Positions 36,226 to 47,150 of a DNA stretch of 64,000 nt are shown here, one piece after another. The notes beneath the pieces are model-generated. The model searched no databases, was not told the DNA's origin, and saw only the letters and a program-made list of their open reading frames with translations. This stretch comes from Erigeron canadensis (taxonomy: Eukaryota > Streptophyta > Magnoliopsida > Asterales > Asteraceae), in NCBI RefSeq assembly GCF_010389155.1, contig NC_057764.1, positions 186,001 through 250,000 on the forward strand, in the 5' to 3' direction. Every line of letters starts with the position of its first letter. Within the stretch, counting starts at the first letter, position 1. A program made the translations under genes and the position numbers.

Positions 36226-39200
36226 AATGGCTTGGAAAATACGACCCAAAGATGTCGATGATTATGATCTTGGCATGCTGTACGGTAAGATTCATCCTTA
36301 AAAACCCTTATTATTTTGGCTATTTTTGAAGATACTCTGTTTTATTTTATTTATTAAGTTTCTAATAAATTTATTAACTTTATCAGTATTTTTAATTTAA
36401 GTAGTACCGTTTTAAAGTAATCAGTAATTTTTAATCAGTTTTTTGTTACTTATAACTTGCAGATGGGAACCCTAGCATGTTTACAATGAGAATGGCCATG
36501 GGGGTCAGTTTAAGCATGCCAATGATGGGAGATTATACTATCAGGGTAAGTCCACATATGTAGATTATGTTGATAGTGATTATGTATCATTCATCGAATT
36601 GAACACAATGTTACAAGAAATGGGGTATGATTTAAAAACTATTAAAGAAATTCAATTTCAAAGACCTCATTGTGAGTTGGGTTTAGGATTGATGACTATT
36701 TTATCTGATTTAGATATAAACTTTATGAGAAAGCTTTTAGATGGTGAATGTAATATGGTCACTTTATTTGTTACACATTATCCAGTAGTTAGAACAAAAA
36801 CAAATGCTAGAAGATTTAGTTTAGAGCAGGCTGCTACTTTGAATGCAACATTGGTTAAGGATAATGTGGTTAATGAGACTGTATTAGATGATAATGAGCC
36901 AGAGGTTAATGTGGTAGAGGAGAATGTGATTAATGATACTGTCTGGGATTTCCATAATGAGGCAGAGGAGAATGTGATTAAGGATAATGAGACAGAGGAG
37001 AATGTGATTAAGGATAATGAGGCAGAGGAGAATGTGGTGAAGGATAATGCATAAGTTCAAGATGATGAGGATGTTTTAGTTGAAGTGGATAATGTGGTTA
37101 AAGATGTGGATGTAGATATGACTTATTATAGGTTAAATTTGGATGGACAAGTTGATTATGTTGGGGTGAACAACCAGTGTCAGGGCATAATGCTAGATGA
37201 TCAAGAGGTGCCTGTGATAGACAATGAGGTTTTTCATAGTGATACTGATTCTGGTGGTGATGATATTGAAAGGATTAGAGAAAATAAGTTGAGAAGGTTT
37301 AGGAAGGAACAAGTAGCAGCTGGTGGTTCTGTTGAACATGCTCCATTCTATGCCACACAAACATTTGGTACTTCTGCAGAGATCAAAGAACTGATAAGAA
37401 AATATGCAGTAGAGAGTAGAAGATGCATTAAGATTACATACAATGATAAAAGGAGGGTCAAAGCTATTTGTAAAGGTATAATGCCAGTTTTTGGTGAAGA
37501 GGATGAGGTTGTTGGGCCTGTTGAGAAGGGTGAAACTAATATTGGTGATGTTCAGAAGGGTGAAATTAATATTGGGCCAGATGAGAATGTGGGACAACCT
37601 GTTGGGCCTAAGGATAAAGGGAAAAAAGTTATGGACACTGAAGATAGTGGGCCAGAAGGTAGTGGGCCCAAGTCAAATTTTGAGGTAAAAAAGGATAAGG
37701 AATCTGGAAGTGGGAGACAACACAATTATCAATGCCCTTGGTCAAACCAGATTAAAGATCAAATAGGCAGAAATCCTGAAATTCCTACATAGGCACTCCA
37801 AGAGGAATTAGAAGCAAAATTAGAGGTAACTGTTTCTTAGATGAAGGTTTTCAGAGCAAAAAAAAGAGCTGCAATAGATCTGCATTCCATAAACAGCATG
37901 GGATGCTTAGGGATTATTGTGAAGAATTGATGCTGCAAAATCCAGGTACAACTATTACTCTTGATGTTGAGCCAGTGAATAATGCAGATGAGCCAACAAG
38001 ACAATTCAGAAGGATATATGTCTGTTTGGGAGCACTTAAACATGGGTTCAAAGCCTGTTTGAGGGATTTGGTAGGCTTAGATGGTGCATTTATGAAAGGC
38101 CCTTTCCCAGGACAAGTTCTAACAGCTGTGGGTGTTGATCCAAATAATGGGATATACCCTATAGCATATGCTATTGTTGAAACAGAGAATAGAGAATCTT
38201 GGACATGGTTTCTTAGATGTTTGGGACCAGATCTTGACTTGGATGAAAGATGTAATTTCACATTCATATCAGACAGACAAAAGGTATTTCCTTTACTCTT
38301 TCCTTTATATTAAACTGTATTATTTCTTTAAATCTAATAATTAAAGTATACTATGAAATTGCTTATTAAACTTCACTTTATATTAAACTGTATTATTTCT
38401 TTAAATCTAATAATTAAAGTATACTATTAAATTGTTTATTAAACTTCACTTTATATTAAGCTGTATTAAACAGGGTATAATTCAAGCAGTTAGCAATGTA
38501 TTCCCATCTGCTGAACATAGATATTGCCTCAAACACATTCATGATAACATGAAACTGTATTGGAGAGGAAAGGCTTATAAATACATTCTATGGAGATGTG
38601 CAGTGGCAACCACAGTCCAGCAGTTTGAAAACCATATGCAAGAAATGAAAAACCTTAATGTGGATGCCTTTAACTGGTTGAGCAAAATTCCTCCCAAACA
38701 CTGGGCAAGGTCACACTTTTCTGGTATGGTTTTATGGTTTCCTTTATATGTATTTACCTTTAAGTATTTAGGGAAAAATGTCAAACATTTATATACTTAA
38801 AATAGACAGGAAGGTGTAAGTCAGACATGTTGTTGAACAATCTTTGTGAAGTTTTAAACAAAGACTTAGTGAAGGCCAGAGACAAGCCTATTATTGCATG
38901 CATAGATTTCATTAGGGAGTATTTTATGAAGAGAATTGTGACTGTACAGAAGGTCATTGAGAAAAGTAAGGGTCCACTTACACCTGCTGCAACTGAATTA
39001 ATGAAAGTGATAATGAAAGAGGCACATGCTTGCAAGACAATCTGGAATGGTGGTGACAAATACCAAGTTCATGGACCTTGGGGTGAACAAGTTATTGTGA
39101 ATACCACCACAATGACTTGTACTTGTCGAAAATGGAAAAATTGAATGGACTTCCATGCAAGCATGTTGTGGCTGCTAACTATAATATGAGGAAAAATCAA

Positions 39201-39864
39201 ATGAATCCTGGTATACCAGAATCATGGGCTCATAGGTGCTATTGGTTGGATACATGGAAGCATGCTTATAGCTTCAAAGTTAGTCCTGTAACAGGCAACA
39301 CAACCTGGCCTAAGTCTAGATGCCCAACCACTCTAACACCTCATGTCCATCATAAGCAAGCAGGCAGACCAAGAAAAAAAGAGAAAGAGGGGTGTATATG
39401 AGATGGAAGATTTGGTTAAAGATGGGAAGATGACAAAGAAAATGCAGCTTGGTAAGTGCAGGATTTGTGGTAACAAGGGCCACAATTCAAGAACATGTGT
39501 TGGTCAAGGTAGCAACAGTCAACCACAAGTTCAAGGAAGCAGCAGTCAACCTAAAAGAAAACCTATGAGACAATCTAAACCAACTAGCAGCAGTCAACCT
39601 CAAACTCAAGCTAAAAGACAACCTAAACCTAAAAGCAGCAGTCAACCTCAACCTAAACCTAAAAGCAACAGTCAACCTCAAGCTCAACCTAGCAGTCAAC
39701 CTCAAAGTCAAATGTGTAAACAAACTCAAAGTCAAAATCAAGTGGGTGGTAGCAGTCAAGGGAAAGTTTACAGATATGGTGTAAATGGTGGCAAGAAGGT
39801 TAGAGGCAAAAGTGAAAGAATTTTGAAGAATATGCTTGCCAAAAAAATCCCAGGTCCTGGATGA
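36226..39864 (+). pseudogene. MULE (MuDR-type) transposase, disrupted
   Basis: The start is the ATG in TTTAATGGCTTGGAAAATACG (near 36226). Intron 1 runs from GGTAAGATTC (near 36285) to GCAG just before 36464. The second exon shows DNPSMF-type N-terminal sequence and then needs a one-base frame change near 36497. The frame continues with an acidic region made of three 30-bp repeats (36959-37048), a TAA at 37052-37054 and a TAG near 37790. The DDE core follows (DGAFMKGPFPGQ near 38080, FISDRQK near 38265). Introns are at 38284-38473 and 38724-38809. A SWIM zinc finger (CTCRKW...LPCKH, about 39118-39162) has a frameshift inside it, then a CCHC knuckle (CRICGNKGHNSRTC, 39459-39500) and a Ser/Gln/Pro-rich tail. 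The family cuts and pastes DNA at its TIRs; this copy cannot make an intact enzyme. Confidence 0.9.
38309..38454 (+). repeat. 73-bp tandem duplication in a transposase intron
   Basis: Two consecutive 73-bp units (38309-38381 and 38382-38454), nearly identical, start ATTAAACTGTATTATTTC; a partial third start follows at 38455. It enlarges the intron just before the CAG acceptor at 38471-38473. Confidence 0.85.
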
Positions 39865-40598
39865 TCCAAAGATCAAGCCATGGTGTTAGAATAAGCTTAT
39901 GTTTTTATGTCTTTTGAACTGCAATTAGGTGTTTTAATTTCTTCTTTGAAACTAGTTCTATGTGCTATTATGTTGTTGTGTTGTTAAGACTATGCTATTG
40001 TATTGTTTGAATTGCATTGTGTTGTTGTGTTGTTAAGACTATGCATTTTGTTGTTTTAATTTCTCTGTTTCAATTTCTCTGCATTGTGCATTTGTATTGT
40101 TTGAACTGCATTGGGTGTTTTAATGTCTCTGTGGTTGTTGTGTTGTTAAGACTAATTTCTCTGCATTATGTAATTGTATTGTTTGAACTGTTTGTTTTTA
40201 TTTCTTTTTTTTTGTGTTTAATTGTTGTTCTTTAATTACATGTACCAAAAGATAATAAACAAAGAACAGAGCATACTAACTTATTAATGAAATTACAAGC
40301 AAAAGATATTCATGAAATTACAAGCAAAAGAACAGAGCATACTAATTTCTCTGTGGTTGTTGTGTTGTTAAGACTAATATACTAAAACCCCATCATTCAT
40401 TAATATTCATGAAATTACAAGCAAAAGATACAGATACTAACTTAAAAATACTTCAAAAACTACAACAACAACAACTGATTTTCACTTGCTTCAAAGATAG
40501 CTAAAACAAAATAAAATTGAAACTTGATTTTCACTTCAGTGGCATACTACAAGGATCACAACTACAAAAAAGATCCAACTAACTAGCAAATAAAGCTT
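39865..40598. repeat. MULE 3' interior with GTTGTTGTGTTGTTAAGAC repeats
   Basis: Non-coding DNA between transposase and GRF gene. The motif GTTGTTGTGTTGTTAAGACTA recurs at about 39974, 40021, 40135 and 40356, mixed with AATTTCTCTG and GAACTGCATTG repeats. The block ATTCATGAAATTACAAGCAAAAGA also recurs (near 40308 and 40407). This probably covers the two converging 3' ends. Confidence 0.6.
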
Positions 40599-40893
40599 CT
40601 ATCTTGAAACTTGATTTTCACTTGCTTTTAACTTGGCATCCACCGCATTCTTCGAACACAATAAACCAGGGATGATAGCCACTGATCGAGGGCACATAGC
40701 AGGATCAACCCATCCTATGAATCTACAACTTGACCCCTGCTACCAATTAATTCGAAAATTAAATCAAATAATTGGAAAAACTTAGGGCAAAAATTGGTAC
40801 CCGTTGTGGACAATAGTAGAATCGACGTCCAGGATTAATGTCAGTCCATGAAGTACGAACTATTGCCTTCCTTCCACACCAACAAATCACCAT
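40599..40893 (-). CDS. Two-exon GRF-type zinc-finger protein carried by the MULE
   Basis: Minus-strand exon 1 (40801-40893) starts at an ATG with an in-frame stop upstream and ends CGG|GTACCA. Exon 2 (40599-40736) follows an acceptor TAGCAG|GGG and ends with TAG. Phases join exactly to give 76 residues. The protein has the GRF zinc-finger layout: CWCG, GRRFYYC, a later Cys (SSCRF), then GWVDPAMCPRS and IIPGLL, which I recall as the conserved tail of small plant GRF proteins. GRF fingers bind nucleic acid. The gene is antisense to the transposase and ends inside the element, just before the right TIR. No disabling mutation is seen, unlike the transposase. It may be a captured host gene or a standard second gene of this MULE family. 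Confidence 0.78.
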
Positions 40894-41011
40894 GTTGTGT
40901 TGGTCGATTTAGGGCCAAAAACCCTAATTTTTTGGTGGGAAAGTATGAAAAAGGGGGGAAGAGAATTTTGGGAGAAAATGTGGTGGTTTTGGAACGTAAA
41001 TTAGTATTTAA

Positions 41012-41218
41012 AAGCATCTGCAGGTGGCGAAATTACATTTTTACCCCTCACGTGCAAGTCACGTGAGGGGGTTTTAACGGCATTATGACGACGTTGGGGA
41101 AAAGTATGGTGCGAGTGGATAATTGAATACATGGGGTATGATCAGCGTAATTTCAAAAGGAAAGGTATGAAATCAGTAATATGTGCCAAACGTGAGGTAC
41201 CATTTCAGTAATTTACTC
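41012..41218 (-). repeat. MULE right terminal inverted repeat
   Basis: Inverted copy of the left TIR, with the same CACGTG hairpin at 41046-41068. It lies about 120 bp upstream of the GRF gene start, so it may act as that gene's promoter. Confidence 0.92.
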
Positions 41219-41368
41219 TAATAATAATAACAAATTATATAAAGATACGAATCTTACTATTTAATCACCTTCAACATAACAATTTTTAAATAACAATGTT
41301 ATCGTATTTTGACGTCTTTATAATAACTATTAATATGTTATTACTATGAATACTTAATATGTTGATCT

Positions 41369-41395
41369 CGCGTATTACGCGTGAAAATAATCTAG
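41369..41395 (+). mobile_element. Helitron 3' terminus
   Basis: CGCGTATTACGCG hairpin, then TGAAAATAATCTAG, then host T. It matches the inverted terminus at 32252. The body lies to the left, so the MULE may be nested inside a Helitron. Confidence 0.5.
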
Positions 41396-41607
41396 TTATT
41401 AGATAATATTAATTATAAAATAAAGAATAAAGAGAGTGTAAATTTTTTCTAAATATTTAAAATTTCTTAATGTATTGAAAAATATTTTCACTCATAAAAA
41501 CTTGTGTAAAAGCTTTATGATTAGTCAAGCTTTATAGAAAACATTATGCGTAAGGCATAAAAGATGGAAAAAAATGACAAAAAATATTATTATGATTGCA
41601 ATATGGA

Positions 41608-41905
41608 GTGTATATATATATATATATATATGGAGAGCTAAAAACAACTTGGTGCATAGTAACACTTACATCTCTCCTGAATTCCTATTTGAAGAGATAC
41701 GATCCTTGGCGTTTTTGTAGATTAGAACAAGAGCAAATAGATTGGAGGTTGATTGCAGTAGTTTGTGTAATGGACCTAGCTAGCTCGTTCTAAGTTGTAT
41801 TACTTCTCTAGTCTTTTTATCTATGTCTTGTACTTGTAATTTAACTAGCTCCTTGCTAGCTTTGTTGATCAATAAAATTCATTTTTGTTGGTTAAAAAAA
41901 AGAAG
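41608..41905 (+). mobile_element. 5'-truncated LINE 3' end
   Basis: A TA microsatellite is followed by a frame reading WRAKNNLVHSN and LFEEIRSLAFLWIRTRAN, typical of the C terminus of plant LINE ORF2. It then reaches a stop, a 3' UTR ending in AATAAAATTCATTTTTGTTGG and an A-rich tail. Confidence 0.65.
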
Positions 41906-42157
41906 AAAAGAAAACCAATCATTGCAGAAAGCTCAATTGGAGATGCTAATGATAATGGAAATGAGGACTATCAACTATTTTATTCAGCATTTAGAGTAAA
42001 CGGCCGAAGTCGTCCTTGTGGTTTACCCTAATAATCAAGTTTCATCCTTAACTATTCAAAATGACATTGACAATCCTTTTGGGGATGACAAGGATCACAT
42101 CCAGTCCTTTATGCAAACGGACATTTGCTCTAATCTGTTAACCCGCGCACGTGGATA
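41906..42157. other. Intergenic DNA before the gypsy LTR
   Basis: Short non-coding stretch. The sequence around 41995-42040 (GTCCTTGTGGTTT) resembles an old terminal repeat, but it is not definable. Confidence 0.35.
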
Positions 42158-43169
42158 TGTAACACCCCAAAGATTTTTAAGGTAAAAGAAATTGACCCCT
42201 TTTATAGTTTTAACATTAAATTAATTTCCTAGTATTTTGTTTTTGGATATGGGCTTAATTTAGTTAGAACTTTAGCAGATAGCGGGTATTTTAATACCAA
42301 GAAATCACATGGGACGTAGCATCTCAAAAGAGTGTCAGCCCTCTTTTCTTTTGAGTCACCTCCCATTTCACTTCTTCTTCTTCTTCTTTTTCTTCATTTC
42401 ATGCATCCTTCTTACTTCCACTAAATCAAAGAATAATATTCCAAGCCCAAGGTAGAAATCAAAATAATAATCATCATTAACAACGCTTATCAAGCAAGAT
42501 TAAAAAGTTAGGGTTTGTGGATATGTGGTGGAGGTGGCCGAAATTTAAGAGAAAAAAAAGGAAGAAATTGTGAATTGAAAACCCTAAGTAATTGTCTTGT
42601 TTGTTGAGGTAAGGAATTTCCCCCAATTTAGCTTTATCTTTTTCTTTTGAAATTAGGGTTCATGAAGGAACCAAATTTGAGGTTTTGCTAGAAATTGGAT
42701 TGTGGTTCATTTTCCCCAATTCCTTAGTTAACCTAGTTGTCATTGAGTTATATAATGTGTTTGATTATGAAATTGATAAGTTCTTATGATAAATTGAATT
42801 TATGAGAAAAGAAGAAGTTTTGCTAGCTATTGAAATGATGATGAAAATGGTAGATTGAGCTACCTAGTGTTATTGTAAGAATGGGAATAACTCAATGACA
42901 AATGGGTTTGGTTTTGGGTTTAGAAAGGCTAGTGATTGAGCATGACTAGGTTGAGCTAGTCAAATGTGAATGTAAGCTTATGCATTTTATGATATGATTA
43001 TAGGTTGAAGCTTGCTTGTGCTTGTCTATTTAGCGTTATTATCTTTGTTTCGGAGGAGGTGAGTATATTTGCATACCTTTATGTATACGTTGGGTCAATT
43101 ACCATGAGATGTGAATGTTCCAAGCATGGTAATTGATTTGGCGTTAAGCCCATGTGGGGCATAGTTTAT

Positions 43170-43265
43170 GAGGCCTAAGAACCTCTAGGGCCTAAGAACC
43201 CCGATAGTTGATCGATTGAGGCCTAAGAACCTCCGGTGGCCTAATAACCCCGATAGATGATCATG
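43170..43265 (+). repeat. 48-bp tandem repeat in the gypsy LTR
   Basis: Two adjacent 48-bp units start GAGGCCTAAGAACCTC, each containing a second GGCCTAA-AACCCCGATAG half. Confidence 0.85.
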
Positions 43266-43901
43266 ATTATGTTGTTTAGCTTATATGGATCCATATATGT
43301 ATTGTTAGTGTGCAAAGTGAGCATGTAAATGTGACACGACGGTGTCATAGGTTACATGTGAAAGTCTTTGCACGTGTCTTCCTTCGTATTCGTAAATGTA
43401 TGCAAGTGTATTCACTAAGCCTTTGCTTATATTTTAGTTGCTTACCCTTTTATAGGTAGTTCCGGAAAAAGGAACTAGTGTGTTGATTTGAAGGATTGTT
43501 AGAGCTTGAAGTTGACTTTTACAAGACTTGAAGGTATTAGGTTATTCTTGGATGAATGGCAAATTTTGGTTTTAGAGACTTAGAAGTCCCTCTCCTTTTG
43601 GCTTTGATACATTTTGTCTTGATGGTCATGTTGTGTTAAAAATTGTGCAAATGGCTAAGTCCAAGTTTTTTTTGGGATGGTTGTAATAAAGTTTTGTGCG
43701 AAAATCATGTCAAAGTGGGTAACTGACCCTTTTGATAGTGTTCATGGGAATGAAGCAAGTCATGTTGTAAATGTGTTTGAATTGTGTCTAATATGTTGTT
43801 AGAAATTTCTGGAATATAGCTTTGAAGTTCATTGTGTCATGGTAAGGATTGCAAATTGGGTCAAGTGTCAAAAATGGAATTTGTTTGCTGATCAGGTAGT
43901 C

Positions 43902-45680
43902 CACTGCGGCGCAGTGGGGATGGTTTCACCCACTTAGGAATGGCAACGGGGCAGGTTCGGGGCGGGTAGTAGTAAACCCAAACCCGATAAGAAAACCACT
44001 ACCCGAACCCGCCCCGATCCCCGTCGGGTATCTTATCAAGGATCCCCATCGGGGGTAAAATAAAGCCCAAAACTGACCCGATACCCGATCCCCGTTATTA
44101 TACCTGAAACCCGACCCGATATTAAGCAAGTTTTATAGTATATCAAACAGATGTCGACTTGCTGTAGTAAACTAAAACTATAGCTAATACATGCAAAAGT
44201 AGAATTGAAAGTTATAACAGAAGTAATACAAGCCGAATGTTAACTGAATATGACTTTCAACAAAGGCTAACTTGGCTAACTTCATTTATGTCATGTGAAT
44301 CGAAGGAAATAAGTCATGTAATGGACTCTGGCTCAAGTAAAACTAGAGTAATTTTATTTATTTAGTGGTATTTATTATGCTTTTATTGAATGTATATAAG
44401 TCTGTATATTTATATATATCTTATCGAGTTCAGGTCAGGTCGGGGTAAGCATGCCCTGGTCCCTGTCCCGAACCGAATAAAAACCCGATAATTGCCCCGA
44501 AACCCGACCCGAGACCCGATAAGCTTGCCCCGACCCGACCCAAATATTTCGGGTATCGGGATTCCCCGTCGGGTTTGGGTATTTTTGCCATCCCTATATA
44601 GAAAGATATAATTTTTTTGTAGGCTAGGTGAAATCTTAAAGGCTTCAATTTTGCATTTTTCAGTTTAGATATACTTGATCATTATTTTTCTAAAAAGTAC
44701 ACAAATAATATGTACACATCAAAACGTAGCCATACGCAAAAGTACAAATAATACATATAACATACTTTACAATTATATACAACATAAGTAGTGGTAAATG
44801 ATCAAACTTTGTTGTAACATATCACGTCCCTATACTATAGCAAATACATTGAATATGCCCCACAATTTCTAGTCCCACCTAGGGATGGCAACGGGCCGGG
44901 TATGGTCCGGGTTTACACGATCCCGGACCCAAACCCGATTAAAAAACCCCGTCCCAAACCCAGACCCGACGGGTCCCCATTTACTTGGTAACTGTCGGGT
45001 AACGGGTTTCCCCATAGGTAATCGGGTATCCGTTATAAAAAAATCCTTTCATGTTTTTTTAATGCAAAACTTTGTTTCATAATTAACTAAATTAACATTA
45101 TTAAACTTCAAGACTTTTCTCAGCAAGTATGAAATTTATCTGTAACTAGTTGATTATGTACAAGTATAACCATGTTGACTGAAACTATTAAACCCATTAG
45201 TGTGGCTTATCAAATAGTATTCATGTGTTAGTGTTAGGCAAGCTAGTATTTCATACCTTTTAAAATAATTAAAAATAAACATACTATTTTTATGATTATT
45301 ATTATGTAGTTTAACATAAACGGGTCAGGTATACGGGTTTGGGGCGGGTAAGCGGGTTTTAATCTAAAACAATCCCCGGACCCGAACCCGCAAAAAAATC
45401 TAAAATCATCCCCATACCCAGCCCTAGACCCGCGTACCCGAACCCGAACCCAACCCAAAAATGTCGGGTTTCGGATTTCCCCGTCGGGTACGAGTTTATT
45501 TGCCATCCCTACACCCACTGCGGCGCAGTGGTTTTCCTCGTCTTTATTTTCAGTTCCTCCCACTGCGGCGCAGTGGGAGAGTGTCAAACCCACTGCGGCG
45601 CAGTGGAACTTTTTCCCATTTTGTTCCGAGGATTCCCACTGCGGTGCAGTGGGGAGTTCTCAACCCACTGCGGAGCAGTG
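43902..45680 (+). repeat. Six near-palindromic 15-mers in three pairs (split by the hAT insertion)
   Basis: CACTGCGGCGCAGTG starts at 43902, at 43931 (re-created at 45516 by the target duplication), and at 45561, 45591, 45637 and 45666; the last two have GGT and GGA in place of GGC. With the insertion removed, spacings are 29, 45, 30, 46 and 29 bp: pairs 29-30 bp apart, repeated every 75-76 bp. Each is a 6-bp inverted repeat around a 3-base centre. Confidence 0.9.
43935..45511. mobile_element. Composite of two tandem hAT-like elements with one outer 8-bp TSD
   Basis: The exact duplication cacccact lies at 43927-43934 and 45512-45519. Inside are four termini of the type TAGGGATGGCAA: left-facing ends at 43935 (TAGGAATGG) and 44880, and right-facing ends at 44596 and 45511. 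The order is therefore unit (43935-44596), 283-bp spacer, unit (44880-45511), both in the same orientation. The bases next to the inner ends do not form duplications. Both units are rich in CGGGTA and ACCCGA subterminal motifs and lack a transposase. Confidence 0.82.
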
Positions 45681-46058
45681 GGTTATAAAAAAAAAATCTT
45701 GTATTTTCGGTTTATGGAGTCGGGTCCTTTCAAGTTGGTATCAGAGCCAAGGTTTAAGGGATTTAGGTATTCTCCGTGTAGAGATTGCCTAGACTTAAAC
45801 CTTAGTTGAGACTCGACCTTAGGTGACCGAAATTTTATATGGGACCGAAAGATGCGTTTGATGATGCTAATTTATCCACTTGCTAGTATTTAAAGCACAA
45901 TAAGAAGCCGGCCTAATTGTGATTGAAGTACTAACAATTTATAAACTAACGGCATCAAACCTTGTGACGGTTTAGTATAAAACTATAGGCTTGGTTTTAG
46001 GTCGAGCGTGTAGAGATAGGTTATGAAATTAAATTTGTTTATTCAATCTTATTATAGT

Positions 46059-47150
46059 ATGGCTGATCAATGTAACGGCGAAGATGGGCACCATAGTCAA
46101 AATGAAGATGAAAAGCCCTTATTTGCCGAAGATAGTATGGATATCTCAGACCAAATTAGGAGGGCCTTAGAAAAGTACACTCCTATTTTACTCAAACGGT
46201 TGAATGCTACATTAGAAGGAGCAGTGAATGATCACATTGCTCAAATGATTAAGGAAGAAGTTGCGATCAATGTGCAACAGGAATTTAAAAAGAGGGATGC
46301 CAAAGATATAGGCAAAAAAATTTCAGATGAAAAAGAGGTTGAGGTGACGGGGGAAATGATATATAAAAAGAAGTTCACTTTCTGAGATTTTGAAGTGTGC
46401 CACCCACCGGAGTATCACGGCGATCGTGATCCTATTGTGTGTACACGGTGGATATCGGAAATCGAGGGGGCGTTCCGCACAAGTCAATGCCCCTCACACT
46501 TGAAGGTGATCTTTGCAGTTGGTATGCTAAGAAATAGTGGGAAGAGATGGTGGGATGGTTTGTTAGCGATTAAGAAGGGGGCGCTAGATGATGTTGAATG
46601 GCCCGAATTCAAAGAAATGTTTTTCAAAGAGTTTCGGTCGGAGGCCGAGGTAACCAAGTTGAGGAGTGAATTCCTCAATGATTGTCAAGGTAGTATGAGC
46701 GTAAATGAATTCCGGGCTCAATTCTTGGACAAGGCACAATTTTGTCCAGAATTTCCAGAAAATGATCAATTGCTCAAGGAGCAATTTTACTTGAAGTTGA
46801 AGAAGAGTTTGCGGGAGAAGATTAGTTTATGCCAAATGGAGTCTTTCTCCATGTTGGCGGATGTGGCTAGAGATCACGAAATTGAAATGGCAAGGGTGGA
46901 TGATAGTGAATTAAAAAGGAAGCATGAAGACGTAAGTTCTCCAAACAAGAGGCCTAGACAAGAAGGGAATTACGGAAACCACTCTAATAAAAGAGTTCCA
47001 TTTTGCCGCCAATGCAAGAAAAATCATTCGGGGTATGTAGGGCGGTGGAGAAAGGTTGTTATACTTGTGGGAAGCCGGGGCATACTAGCCGGGAATGTAG
47101 GTCCAAAACTCACAAGCCCGTTGTTTGTTTCAAATTCTTTGAAGAGGGTC
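46059..47150 (+). pseudogene. gypsy gag, disrupted
   Basis: The most likely start is the ATG at 46059 (MADQCNGEDG); 46023 is an alternative. A TGA at 46383-46385 breaks the frame before the conserved DFEVCHPPEYHG segment. The retrotransposon gag domain follows (about 46440-46880; RWWDGL, EFKEMFFKEFR). The zinc knuckle region ([14 protein letters not shown], about 47059-47100) lies in another frame after a one-base shift near 47030. Gag normally forms the virus-like particle; this copy cannot. Confidence 0.87.

Larger units (their letters stand above)
35921..41218 (+). mobile_element. Mutator-like element (MULE) with long TIRs and exact 9-bp TSD
   Basis: About 200-bp terminal inverted repeats (35921 to about 36130, and about 41012-41218) are nearly identical and start G-A-C/G-TAAATTACTGAAATGG. 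Outside them is an exact 9-bp duplication, taataataa (35912-35920 and 41219-41227), the Mutator size. The interior carries a MULE transposase on the plus strand and, on the minus strand near the right TIR, a small GRF zinc-finger gene. The close match between TIRs suggests a fairly recent insertion, although the transposase is broken. Confidence 0.95.
42158..45732 (+). repeat. gypsy 5' LTR, enlarged by a hAT insertion
   Basis: About 3.57 kb, of which 43935-45511 plus one 8-bp duplication is inserted DNA, leaving an LTR of about 2.0 kb. It contains a 48-bp tandem repeat (43170-43217 and 43218-43265) and, near its 3' end, six near-palindromic 15-mers. Confidence 0.85.

Noticed and set aside
44597..44879. 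A hAT insertion nested in another hAT element
   Set aside because: The order and direction of the four termini are left-right-left-right, and the inner ends lack a duplication, so nesting does not fit.
43902..45680. CRISPR-like array of spaced palindromes
   Set aside because: Repeats are only 15 bp, the two spacings alternate, spacers are similar to one another, and the setting is a plant LTR with no cas genes.
45461..45809. Open frames through the palindrome array (RRSG and CGAVG peptides)
   Set aside because: They arise from the repeated DNA motif, sit in an LTR and have no start context or similarity.
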